The notes under the pieces: generated by a model
What the model saw: the letters and a program-made list of their open reading frames with translations, nothing else
Databases searched by the model: none
Told to the model about the DNA's origin: nothing
Origin: Acephala macrosclerotiorum
Lineage: Eukaryota; Ascomycota; Leotiomycetes; Helotiales; Mollisiaceae
Direction of reading: 5' to 3'
Assembly: GCA_014904845.1 (NCBI GenBank)
Contig: MU119334.1
Coordinates: 1-64,000, forward strand
Length of the DNA: 64,000 nucleotides
Shown here: one piece after another, positions 22,304-34,011 of the stretch
Layout: each line of letters starts with the position of its first letter
Numbering within the stretch: position 1 is the first letter of the stretch
Translations under genes and position numbers: made by a program

Positions 22304-22688
22304 ATCAAGACTGAATACGGCCTGCAAACGAACGAATGAAGAGTAGAAATAAAATCACAAGGAGGTGGAAGTGGGGGTGGAAAGAAGTGGCAGGTGATAG
22401 CGGAGTTTGCCATCGACAAGCGTACGCATTTCTATCCTCTATGCGTCCTTTATAGCATTCCGATACATGTAGGGTCTTCTAATCTTCTGTCGCTGTCAGA
22501 TGTCTGCTACCACTACACCTTAATATCCTCTACACTGTGGTCATCGCCCTCGTAATGCTGGTACATGTCTCAATGTCCCTACTATCAATGTCCGTTCCCA
22601 GGCACGTAGTCAATACGCAATATCCCAAACTTCGACTGTACTCACTCAATGTTCCATTCCAGTCTATATATCTAGCATGTCCTACCCC
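22304..22688. other. Downstream exon of the unknown transcript and 3' flank of tubulin cofactor D
   Basis: About 385 bp. A small frame (22336-22455, 39 codons beginning MKSRNK) could be translated from the putative spliced transcript, but has no known motif. The right part should include the convergent 3' UTR of the tubulin cofactor gene. Confidence 0.35.
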
Positions 22689-25600
22689 TCATGAAACCTT
22701 CTTCAACTCCGCCCGCACCCTCTCTAAATCCGCCTTCTTCGCCTTCGCCCAATCAACGCCCTTCAAGCTCTCCACGCCCGTAACAACCCACAGCTCATCC
22801 GCAGCCGCATTCCTTATTCCCGGAAAGTTATGCAGCAGCATACTACTCAAATTCGTGACCGCATCTGGATAAACCTCCATCAAACCCCCATAGATCTTGA
22901 TCGCTGCTTGTAGCTTCCTGATATTGCTGGATTTGTAATGTGCGCGCTGGATGGTATTGTAGAATGATTTCCAGCTAGGAGCAGGTCAGCGAACAGCGGA
23001 TTGAAGAATGATGTAAGCATTGGGTGGAATGTACTTACTTCAGTGAGCTCTTCTGCATGATCTGCATATTGAACAAGAATCCAATGACCTCGAGGGTCGG
23101 GATCAAGACCCTGTCGACTTTTGATCCTGCCATAATTTCCAGTTGGCCACATATCCAATCACCATTTCCCTTGTTACAATACTCTACAAGAGCAGCTCTG
23201 CTGGCACGAATTAGATCCTCGGAACCAGTATCTGCTGATGTAACGTATCCTTCCAGAAGATTCAATCCCCATGAAGCGCTCCGCGGGTATTCCGCCCACC
23301 ATTCTTGGTCTTGAAGACTGAGCAGACAAGCGAAGTATGCCTGGGATGAAGGAGCTTCTCGTTCAAGGCGTCCGGTGTTGCTGCTAGGTCTCGTTAGTGA
23401 AAAGCGTGATACAGAACAGGAGGGTCACTAACTTAAGTTTTGCGACAGCTTTCTGTCCCTCGACACGAACTTTGTCAAGCTTCTCTGCAGCAGTGCGAAA
23501 CAGGCCGCCTACGACTTTCTCCTCCATTTCTTTCAGAACAGACACCTTATCCGGTCTGAGTCTGAGTTTAGACAACACGACAGCCGCTGCTTCGGCCGCA
23601 GCAATGCGAACCAGTGATCCAACATCACCACGAGCATTGGTAGTGAAGTCCTGCAAGCCTTGCTTCATCATGTCGATGAACGAAGTTGCATGAGTCTCAA
23701 GCAGAGTTTGGTGACTCTCGGCCGCTTTAGCCCGTGCCAGACATTGAAGAATAGTCGCACGAGTCTCCACGTCTGTATCTCTCCGCCATCTCTGCCGAAT
23801 AGCCTCAAGAGCAAGTGGTTGCCAGTTCTCAACGTCTGGTATGGCAGCTTCTGGAAACGCTGACGCCATGGCATTTCGGAATTGGACAGAATTGCGTACT
23901 TTTCCTAATATAGGGAACAGCTTTATCAGAGCATGTACATACGCCAAGTCTTTCTTCCCCGTCATACTTGCAACACTTGATACCAGTTTGTTGATGATGA
24001 CAGCGCTGTTTGGAGTCTCTGCAAGGAGACCATCCTCGAGTGTACCAAACGCTTCGACGGCTTTAGACAAGATGTCATAGTTGCTAGGCGTTGGGGTTTT
24101 CGTGAAGAATGCCATGATAAGCCTGGGCTCAGTATCAAGTATGTATTGGTGAGTGGTGAAGCTGACCTACCCAGGATCTCGGAGTTAGCAGGCACTTCAA
24201 AAAGGAGATCGGAGAATGTCCCAGAAGTCTTGGAACATTCAAGACTCTAGAAACAGCACGAAAGAGGCAATATCACTCGGGGATGTTGAGACTTACCTTC
24301 TCCATTATGAGTTTCCGAATCCAGCACTCAGTCGAACAATGCGGATATTCATCGGTCGGCCCATGTTGTTTGCTAAATGTCCCGAACAAACTTAGAGATC
24401 GTGGCACTCCGCTTGTAGCTATTACCAATTCAGCAAATGCTTCAGCCATCAAATCCAGGTGTCTCGAGCTCTGGAACAAGTCCTCAAACTGTTTGAGACA
24501 TTCCTTGAGATGCAGATCGATGAGCTCGAGTGTTTTGTACAGACCGCTCTTTGCAAAGTCAGGCAAGGGAGTCAAAGGTGCAGGCCGAGTATTTGACGCG
24601 ACTGGCGTTCGAAAGGCTGATCTGGTCGACTTGGACAATGACGTTTCATGTCCCAAGTCAGCCGGGACATTGACATTGGTCAATGCCTCACCTGGTCTTC
24701 CTTGGATCTGGTGAAACTCAGCGTGGAGGTTTTCGGGCGTCAACTCAGCGTTCACTCTTGCCGCTATAGCTGCAAACGCGAGGATGAGACCATGACGTTC
24801 GTTCGCTTCCCTTGGGTCCAGATGCTGTATCAGTGTTGTGATACTACGAATCACACCCTGAATGTATACCCAGGGGCCGGATTCCGCAATATGTCGCTGC
24901 CATACCAGCAACCCAATGGTAGAAGCAGCAACCTTCCTGGACACGGGACTTGGATCTCTAACTCCTCGCCATCCCGTGAGAGCTCGCAAAAGAGCGCCGT
25001 GATAATTCTCAGAAAGCTGGGAAGCGTGGATAGCAACCTCGTTCATTGCTCGGACCCGTAGTGCAACGGCATGATAATCGACAACCTGAACTACTTGAAT
25101 GCCCTCTGCGATCATGTTTGGATGACGCCCGATAAGTTCCTGGAGAGCGGCTGAAGAACCTCGACGAATGTTTCCAGCAGGATCGATACACGCGGACACA
25201 ACTAAATCATTGGCCAGTACCTGCAATGCTGAAGCGGCTTTTCCATCGTTCGAAGATGCCTTGGAGTCCTCAATATCGGGAAACAGAAGAAGGTTCTGTA
25301 GATCGGCCGTTTTGTATCTCCGAGCTACCGCCCAAATTCCAAAGCATGCAGCATCACGGACATTTGTGCCAACAGATGATCCCGACGTGGATCGTTGCTC
25401 AAAGGACAAAGAAAGACGCAGGGCATCAAGAACGGGTTTAAGGTCCTCCGATGCAACGGACTGGCGGTACAATAGATGAGACAGTGTTAGAGTGAGACCA
25501 TGCCACTCTAATGGATTGACACGAGCTAGATTCATGGTCCTGGCCGAGCTGCGCGGCTGAACCGTCCACAAGATGTTCTTGTTTAGACTGGCGAGAACTT

Positions 25601-26837
25601 CCTCGACCACTTGAGTAGCCATATCCGACGGCAATTTGAGAGTGATGATACTCAAAGCTTTGCTTGCTGCAAGTCTGACTGGGGTTGCGGTATCAGCAAG
25701 AGACTCAAGCATGTGGCCAATTGTGAATTCGAGTATCGTGTCGTCTGGTTCTTGACCTTGCAGAACAAGCACGACGATTGTTCGGAGGATCTTGACGATT
25801 GCTTTGCGAGCTACTGCAGAACCATTGATAACTGTGAACGCAGCTGAGTTACCCGTGGAAATGCCCTGCACGACTTGGAAAACTTGGCTGACGAAAGAAT
25901 CCATATTCGTTGTACCGACCGACGATATGAGAATAGCAGCAAGGAATGAAAGTACGCCAATATAGTGATAGGTTGAGAGGCCCGAGTCATCATTTACACG
26001 CAGGCAAGAGATAGCCCATTGCATCAAAGCATCCTGGATGCCGAGTGCTTGCATGTCTCTCCGCATAGCGATACGCACCAATAAGACCTTCGCCGCGTCT
26101 CTCTCCTTTCCAGACGACGAAAGGTATCGAATGCCGAGGGAGATAGCTCGCAATGTGATTGTAGGGATATCGGACGGCCATACGAGTCCTGGTATGTCGG
26201 GCCTTGTAATGTCCTCTGTCTCCTGGGAAGAAATACTTGCTAGGTCAAAGGGTGCTAAGAGTAGCTGAGAGAGCCATAGCAATGTGATGTATCGCTCCTC
26301 CCAGTCCCATCCGACAGCTTTCTCTTCTTCGCTTGGAGCATCGGCTCGAGTGTTTGATTCGCTGGCAGCGAGTAAGAGTTCAAGGTATTTCGTGTCCGTT
26401 GCCCAAAATCGAACAATCACCTTGTCCCCTCTGATCTTGCAGAAAGTGTATAGGAGCTTACATATCGCTTTCGACACTGGCATAAGCAGCTGGGCATTTG
26501 CTGGAGGATGTGTCGGAGTCGGAGCTTGTAGAGAAGCAAGGAAGGCATCTGCGAGGACTGGGACGAATTTGTCGAGGTGAGGGTCGAGGAGTTGAGGCAG
26601 TTCTTGGAAGGGTTCGAGCTAAGTAGAGAATTAGGATGTTGCGAGGAAAGGCATGGGAAAGCATACCAAATTCACCAGTCTCGCTGTATCTCGCACTCGA
26701 ACTCGGTCCCTGATCCGCGTCTTGCCAGACTTCGTGGTCTTCCATAGGAAAGGATTGAGCGAGTTCTGGAAATCTGCCAGCAGGTCTGCAGAAGCCCGCT
26801 GCAGCTTCACGTCCTGATCATCCTCCGCTGCGTCCAT
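22689..26837 (-). CDS. Tubulin-specific chaperone D (tubulin-folding cofactor D)
   Basis: Six exons (26667-26837, 24297-26618, 24167-24246, 23433-24122, 23039-23383, 22689-22974) join in frame to 1297 residues, close to the usual 1150-1300 of the family. Cofactor D captures beta-tubulin and works with cofactors A, B, C and E and Arl2 to assemble the alpha/beta-tubulin dimer in the cytosol. Family marks include the early ELPQLLDPHL, the CKIRGDKVIVRFW stretch, the conserved WEERYITLLWLSQLLLAPFDL segment, DAAKVLLVR, and ARM/HEAT-like helical repeats throughout. The C-terminal third matches the usual cofactor D C-terminal domain with its long helices. No disruption is seen; all introns are GT-AG (one donor is AG|GTCAGC). 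It is a single-copy housekeeping gene, and its intact state shows that the sequence quality here is good. Confidence 0.93.
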
Positions 26838-27647
26838 GACGTCGAGTGTTGTGTGGTCTCATGCAGATGGAGGGGTTAGCAAACAACGCAGTTATGAAGA
26901 CCTCAAGCTTAGGGCAATTCTGCCTATTGTCGCGTTGCGTAAGGATGTGGACCTCATTTAGGTCGGGTCATATTGGAAGTCTGTCCGAAGTGGAGAAGCT
27001 GTGCTGTCGTAAATGTTTGTTTGTTTAGGAAAGAAAACATTTCGCGTCACTCTTCAACACGGGCAAACATATCTCCGGAACTTCTTCACCGCAAAAACTC
27101 ACGATCGCCAAGCGCCAACACGAGACACGCTCAGCTTCAGCGGCTCGTTCCCGCGTCCCTACCACATTTCGGGAACGTGTCGAAAAGGAGAAAGCTTAAA
27201 TTAGTTATGCTTAAGGAACGACGTGCAACAAAAAACGTGAAGCGCTCGCGACAACTTACCGCTGAAACAATCTTTCTTCCGAAGTATTGCATCCTGCAGG
27301 CGCATCCTTCGAGGACATGATATTGTGGGGTGATGGAAGCAAGTTGGGTGCGAGGATTGAGGAGTGGTTGGCCGAACGGAAGATTTTGATGTCAACGGGA
27401 GTCTAGGCCTTGAAGAGCGTGAAGCCATAGTGAGGAGGATGCAACGTTTCTCTGTTTTGAGCGTTTTCTTCACCACGCGACATCTCTTGGGTTCTGAGTA
27501 CTGCGTTTGTCTTCTTGTGTCTTCTGCTTTACATGTCAAGTTATATTGTCTGTTGTTCATTGGGGACTTTGGGCGCTTCGAGGACGGCGCTCGAATTTCG
27601 TAGCATGCCAACTATTGGATTTCAAAATCTCATACGTTTCAACCCCA
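26838..27647. other. Intergenic region between tubulin cofactor D and the formamidase gene
   Basis: About 810 bp. It contains the upstream region of the cofactor D gene. A short minus-strand ATG frame with a GTAAGT donor (27260-27318) could be a first exon of a small gene, but I find no matching second exon and do not call it. Confidence 0.45.
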
Positions 27648-28686
27648 TCACGCATTAACAAAAACACTCAACGGCACCGCACAACTAACCGCATAATGGG
27701 GCATGTCCACAATCTCACTAATCCTCAAATCCGCACAAACACTGCAAAGCATATACCCCTCCTCCCTTGTCAGTCCCTTCTCCGCCTCCAACCAATCAAT
27801 CGCTCCCCGCAACGCTTTCCTACTCGCTTCTCTCAAATCCTTATCAATACCTAAGACAACGTATTCTCCTTTTCCTGTTAGCTTTGCTTGGTTGACGGAA
27901 TGCTCGGGGGTTGTTTGGTAGTGAGGAGTGTTGAGGTATTTTTTGTCCTTGGCAACGGTGAGGCGGATGGAGGCTTTCATTTGGCATTCGATTGCGGTGC
28001 CGCAGACTTCTCCGTCGCCTTGGGCGGCGTGGCCATCTCCGCAGCTGAACAGTGCTCCTTTCACCTTGATCGGAAGATACAACGTGGATCCAGTGGTGAT
28101 GTGTCGACAGTCTATGTTACCTCCCGTTTCATAAGGTGGGATTGTAGAGAATTGTCCTGCTTCGGCGTGGGCGAGCCCAACGACGCCGAGGAAAGTGTGG
28201 ATAGGGATATGGATCCCTTCTTTGAAGATGGCATAGCCTTCTGAGGCGTGTGTTTTGAGATCCCAAATTTTGAGCGCGGGATCGGGAAATTCTTCGTGGA
28301 GGAGGCCGAATCCGAGGCTGGAGGGGAAGACGGCTGTCCATCCAAAGTCTGCTGTTTTTAAATCTAGAAACTCAACTTTAAGTACGTCGCCAGGCTCTGC
28401 ACCATTCACCTGATGCTAGGTCAGAATAGGACTCGCAACCTGGTTCCAAGAAGATGAAACTCACAAACACGGGTCCGATGGCTGGGTCTCCTAGCGCGAG
28501 TTGGAAGTTAGGTACATCGGCTGCTGTTGAAGTCGATGTGAATTGGTTATAACCACCATCCAGAAGATCGAATAAGATCTCAGACCCCGAATCTACGGTC
28601 AAGGTTGGAGGGAGGGAGTTGTCCCATTTCAGATGGACTGAAGACTTGTTGTCTTTTGAAACGTGGAATGAGTGCGCATGAGACAT
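27648..28686 (-). CDS. Formamidase/acetamidase family amidohydrolase
   Basis: Two exons (28465-28686 and 27648-28409) split by a 55-nt GTGAGT...CAG intron give 327 residues. The protein carries the family hallmarks: DPAIGPVFVNGAEPGD near residue 70, GLAHAEAGQFSTIPP, GGNIDCRH, and SCGDGHAAQGDGEVCGTAIE with the conserved metal-binding and catalytic region. It would hydrolyse formamide or short aliphatic amides to ammonia and the acid, giving a nitrogen source in the cytosol. The length is close to bacterial acetamidases and shorter than the roughly 410-residue fungal formamidases. It has no signal peptide. The C-terminus ends normally after the VCADLRISEIVD stretch. The substrate preference (formamide or acetamide) cannot be read from the sequence. 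Confidence 0.9.
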
Positions 28687-31244
28687 GATGACAGCTGATG
28701 CCGAACCTGGGTGAGAAGAGGGTAAGTGCTGAGGCTTAAATCAGAGATGTGGGGGGAGTAGTAAGATATATGGAAGCTCCAATGATGAATTTGAGATGCG
28801 AAAGCGAGGAAACGATGACGTGAGAATTTTGAGCTCAAGCGAGTAGAAGATGAAGCATCAGAGAAAAATACGAAAGCGACGAGCGAAGTGAGAATTGATC
28901 TGATATTACCTTAACTTAAGAATATAGAGTAAGCTGCAGAAGTCCAACTTGCACTTGTCTGATGTGTCGGCAGTGAGGTGGAGAGTGGGGTAGATGATCC
29001 CACGTGATAGCGGGGTATCATACTCTCATTCTTTTCTTTTCTTTTTGGACTGCTGGTCTAAAGAAGAGATACAGCGCGAGAGAATGATGAGTCTACACGG
29101 GACACATCATCTTAAGGCTCATCTCATGGAGAACGTTGACGCTGGTCACGTGCACGGACCCCTCTCCTCCAAGTCAGAAGGTGCGATGCATCCTCGTCCT
29201 TATCAAACCTTTTAAGTCCAGACAGAGCTTCTGACCGAATCAAGATATGCAGGTTTCCCTTTTGAAGTTCTTGCCGCGCTCTATTGCAGGGTGCTATTGC
29301 AGTAGTGTGGGGCTTGGAGGATTCAGAAGTCTGGATCATTCTCTTCTCCCCAAAAACTCAAGCGACCCCTCATCTCATGCTGTCTCTGCTGAAAGTAGAA
29401 GATGCCGATGCCTTGTTCCTGACATCGACCCACTTCCCGACTTCTGGATAGACTTCTAGAACATTTGTGTCTTCTAGAAACATCTTGAGAGTTTGGGGGC
29501 CTCAAAATTCGAGTATCATGTGGAGAGGAGGTATCCTCGGCTCGCACAGGCTGAGCGGGACTGATCGGAGTGATCTCCTATCCGATGACCAGGATTGTAT
29601 TCGCAATCAATCGATCCCACGCGGCGCGGCAACGCTCGTACGACTCTATACCAAAAGAAGCAATCATGCACGTTGATACCTTCGGTGAATACTGGTTGAA
29701 AGTGCGCCTGGAGGATTGATTTGCATGAGGCTCGGTCGAGGGTGGCAACACCACGGGCAGATATCAAATTGGCTTTGGGCCACGGGTCAGTCGGTGCTCA
29801 ATACCTTCGTATGAACCGCCAGGCTGCTGGCAATATCCCCAAACCTTCTTCTCCAGCGCACTCAATCTAGGTTTCTCGCCTTGTTTCAATCTGGGACAAA
29901 AGCAAATTTTAGTCGGGCCATATCTCTGGTGATCCACCGTGGACGGAGATTCGATAGCCTGAGGGGAATCGGCGACTACAAAGTTCGGTGCTGGACGGGA
30001 TGCCAGGCTGGAAGAGTTTTTGGAACAGATTCGCCGCTACCAACACCAACCAAGTCTCGATAGCATCCGCTTTCAGTCTTGTCGCGCCAATTAAAACGTC
30101 GCTAGGCTGTGCTGTCAAGATCTCCCACCGACATCTGTCAGCAAGGGCAGCGCCTGTTCTTCCATGCATGGTCTGGAGTTGCTCGTCCTTTGCAGGCCGT
30201 GTGATAGCAGCGCCCACTGAATTTCCATAATTGATTAGGGTCCAGCCTATCCCGCGGCGTGGTGGCGTTCACCGTTATCTTTGTCGAGGGAGACCCTGCA
30301 AATCATCGTGTGCCCCCAACTCCAACTCCAACTTCCGACGGCGCACCCCAACCACTCCAGATGCGCTGCGCGGCCACCGTGGGGAGAAGGTTGGATTTAT
30401 AAATGCTATTCAATAATGGAGGGCAAGAAGACAACTACGATATATTACCATCAAATAGCCAAGGTTATCTTCGGCGCACCTCTCGGACAGACACCGGAAG
30501 CGTATCACTCAGTCTGCCACCGCCTAGATAAAGCCCCGGGCGCATAGAATCTGCCTGCGTGCGATATCTCTGTGACTTGCGCCAGGACGGAGCTGGGAGT
30601 AAAGAACCCTGGACGATCATTGATTTGCTGGGTCATAATCAAGGTTCGATGGTCCAGCCAACGCAATATACCGTCTTTCCAACCTAGCCCTCGTCTCGTC
30701 CATCTGCAGCAGCACCCTCGTCGCATAGCCTTGTGCCCCCTTCCCTCTCGTCCTCCACTCCGTAAACCATCCTCACCGTCTCACCACCTAACCCTTCAAT
30801 ATTGTTATTACCGTCGCAACCTGCCCTCATTCCCTATCTTCTATCCTCGATATCGACCTTACGATCGATCTCTCCTACCTCTGTCGATCCGTCCACCTTA
30901 CATACAGTACAGCGTTTACGAGAACCAAACCACTGGGAATGCACCTCGCTATACGAGCTTCCAGAACGTCATAAGCTCGTTGCGACACACGCGACAACTC
31001 ACATTCTCGAGTCCGGACATGCAGCGGCCCATGTGCCACATTCCAAACAGCAATCTTCTCCCGTCGACTGGAAGACACAGTAGGAATGTTCCCAATTGTT
31101 CGAATTGATCCTTCTCGAGATATACTTGAATCATCAAAACCGAAATCGCGGCGAAGTTCGAGACCTCCTCGCTTGTCCCCTCTGCGGAGGTAGGCGGGCG
31201 TGGTTTCTGGCTCAAGGCTAGAAAGAAAGCGAAAGTTGGTGATA
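28687..31244. other. Long intergenic region, no gene called
   Basis: About 2.6 kb. The minus-strand segments 29909-30217 and 29600-29720 have coding-like composition (for example FGIESYERCRAAWDRL) but end in stops and do not join into a recognisable protein, so a decayed gene is possible. The right 700 bp are CT-rich and should hold the promoter and leader of the rhodopsin-like gene. Confidence 0.4.
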
Positions 31245-32832
31245 ATGTCCATATATTCGAGTCCTCCGCCCGCCCGATCTTTCCACGATGATAAAGCGAC
31301 GTTGTTGGTTTGTTGGTGGTGTACCATTTTCGCGGCCGTTATCATATTATTCCGAGTCTGCGGACGCTATATAAGGACGGAACGACTGTTTAAGGAAGAT
31401 TGGCTTGCGTTCGCATGTCTGATACCCTTGTTTGCACGCATGGCGGTTGTGCATGTGGTGTTGCTATTTGGGACGAATAATGCGATCACAGCGGGATTAT
31501 CAGACAATGACATACATCGAAGGTCAATTGGGAGTCGGTTAGTGTTATTGTCTAGAATATTCTATGCGGCAACGTAGGTTGAAACTGAACTCAATTCCCA
31601 TAGTTCGGCTCACTGACCACGCCAACTATAGGCTTTGGATGCTCAAACTCACTATCTCCGAATTCTTCAAACGACTTACACTCAATATCTGGACTAGATC
31701 TCACGAAATGATGCTCATATTCATCAGATGGTTCTTACTCGTAACTTTCATTGGAGTCTTTATTGCGGATATCTCGGAATGTCAACCTTTTACCCACTAC
31801 TGGCAAGTCGTCCCTGATCCTGGAGCAAAATGCCGGCAAGGATACGCTCAGCTCCTTACAATGGGAACCGTGAACGTTATCACGGATTTACTCTTGGTTG
31901 TTTTTCCTATCCCCATCATTATCCGATCCAGGATGGGGTTGAAACGGAAGATTCAACTCGTTCTTCTTTTCGCTGGATCTCTGTTGCCGGCTGGTACAAC
32001 ACTCTACAGGATACCCAACATCATCAACCGTCACGGAAGCCAACAATACCGCTCCCTCCTCGCCTCGATTGAAATTCTCTTCGCGGTAGCAGTCGCCAAC
32101 GCCCTTATCCTCGGCTCATTCGTCCGGGACCGCGGAGTCAAGAAACAGAGATGGAAGTTCGGGTCTATGAGCGATAGTATCGAGCGTACCACTTCTCGAC
32201 GAGGAACCGTGATCCGACATTGGGGATCCGATGAAGATCTCGTGAGAGACTTGGGGATGAGCGTTGATCCTAAATTGAGGGATCCGGAAGCATTGCAAGC
32301 GAGACCGGCACCGATGGCCGTGGCAGGGAATGTGCCAGTGAAGGCGCATAAGATTATAGGGAGGGATTGGCAGTTTCCTGGGGAGAGGAGTGATACGAGT
32401 GATGAGATCGATTTGATGAAGATTGGAGAATCTCAGAGTCCGGCGGATGTTTCGTCGGTTTTCACACCGAGGAGGGTATCATTTTTTGATGTGGGAGGAT
32501 TGCTGGAAGAAGACCAACCGCGAAGGCAGAGCTCGACGAGAACGATGGATACGGATGGTGAGTCGTCGAGTTTCGGTGCATTGTACTCGATATATTCCAA
32601 CGATCCCGGACCAGGTCTTTCACCACCACCGGCCAGGAAAGGATCGTCAGCTTTCCTTCAAGATGTAGGAGGATTATTAGAAGGACCGAAACCGAAAAGG
32701 GGGCAGCCACACAGAGGCTACGAGCTACAAACGATCCTCCAAGAGCGGCTACCACATCCCGGTCCCGTCCTAATATCACGCCAACAAACAACGCATTCTT
32801 TACAAGACGTAGGAGGGCTACTCTCCAAATAA
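31245..32832 (+). CDS. Fungal rhodopsin-like seven-helix membrane protein (Pth11-related type)
   Basis: Two exons (31245-31573 and 31632-32832), joined across a 58-nt intron, give 509 residues. The first 280 residues contain seven hydrophobic helices, with the family marks GRYIRTERLFKEDWLAF after helix 1, Cys residues in the loop near ECQPFTHYW, and LLVVFPIPIIIRSRMGLKRKIQLVLLF in the third quarter. The remaining 230 residues are a polar cytoplasmic tail. The tail carries three copies of a DVGGLL motif (VSFFDVGGLLEE, FLQDVGGLLEG, SLQDVGGLLSK), the last at the very C-terminus. The ATG at 31245 fits the usual short N-terminus; an upstream in-frame GTG is not a credible start. The role is probably plasma-membrane sensing or signalling, as suggested for the family; no ligand is known. 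A 61-base poly-A tract begins 22 bases after the stop. Confidence 0.88.
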
Positions 32833-32853
32833 GGTAACGTCTACCAAATCAAC

Positions 32854-32854
<1 letters not shown>

Positions 32855-32915
<61 letters not shown>
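32855..32915 (+). repeat. 61-base poly-A tract
   Basis: A run of 61 consecutive A begins 22 bases after the stop codon of the rhodopsin-like gene. It lies in that gene's 3' UTR or just beyond it. No target-site duplication is obvious on its flanks. The length is prone to replication slippage and to assembly error. Confidence 0.95.
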
Positions 32916-32918
<3 letters not shown>

Positions 32919-34011
32919 CCGAAAAAGAGGAGACGAAGGGATGATAATGCAGACGAGCGTATGTAATATTTATCGTGTGATACATTAGCGAGGCACGAAT
33001 TCACGACACTGAAATTCGGCGAGGAGTTCTAGGAGTTGAATTTGGGTTGGAGTCCGGAAAGGGCAAGTGATAACGGTCACTTTGCCTGTTGTTGGAAATG
33101 AATATGGGTTGGATTGGGATTGGAATTGTTATATACCACAGCGATCTTCTGTATCGCTCGTTAGCCTTCTTGTTTGAGAGGTTTGGATACTTAGAGCTGA
33201 ATCTATCAAGCTTCGTCTACCTGGATCTGAAGATGTTGATTAGGTGATGTGATGGGCGTGTTAAGTGCCTCGCTAGAACTTGCTGCTGATGCCTGTACTC
33301 AACCCCGCATATTTCGTGTTTCCTGTTTCTCCCTAGAAATATGTGGCCGAGGTTCTTATCTAGGAACATCATGAGGAATTTGTACTCGGTCATTGGTGGG
33401 TGAGACCTGTTTTAGGTCTGATGCCAACCCCACCATCGGGCACTGTCGATTTAGGCTAGGTTCTCTAATTCAAGGAACGTGGAGACATCTTGATATTGCC
33501 GAGGGGTATCGATAATTATTGAACTTGAAGATTCAACCACATTTTTCTCGTTTGAGAAATGTTTCCCATCCAAAGCATGTTGAACTTTGAAGTAATTCTA
33601 GTGAAGTTTTTCGTAGCGATTGTCCAGTGAAGATCCCACCCGCTTTTAGTGTGAAGCTTGGCTGCTGAGCCTAACCGTAAATGTATTTTCAGCGACCTCC
33701 AAGCCAATACGGCACAGCAGCACACAGCCTCACCACAACTTCTGTTCAGTCATCCATCCTTATTCCTCAGACATCTTCACTGATCTCTGAGATGACGGAC
33801 ATTTACATCATGATCTCAATCTAGGACTCACCCTCAGTCGTTCTTCTTCCCATTCGTTATACAACGTTCACCACGCTCGTTGAATTCGCCTCGATTGCCT
33901 GTCTGCTGCCTGGTCCGAACAATAGCAAACAAAACATACGAGTGCGACCTGCAGATATCCTCTATTCTCCTTACTCTGACCTACAAGCCAAGTCCGAAAC
34001 GAAAACACACA
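32916..34011. other. Intergenic region and upstream region of the Cyk3-like gene
   Basis: About 1.1 kb with no gene recognised. The last 300 bases are CT-rich and free of in-frame ATG, and should be the promoter and leader of the next gene. Confidence 0.5.

Noticed and set aside
27260..27318. Possible first exon of a small gene (MSSKDAP start with GTAAGT donor)
   Set aside because: No matching second exon could be found on the minus strand downstream.
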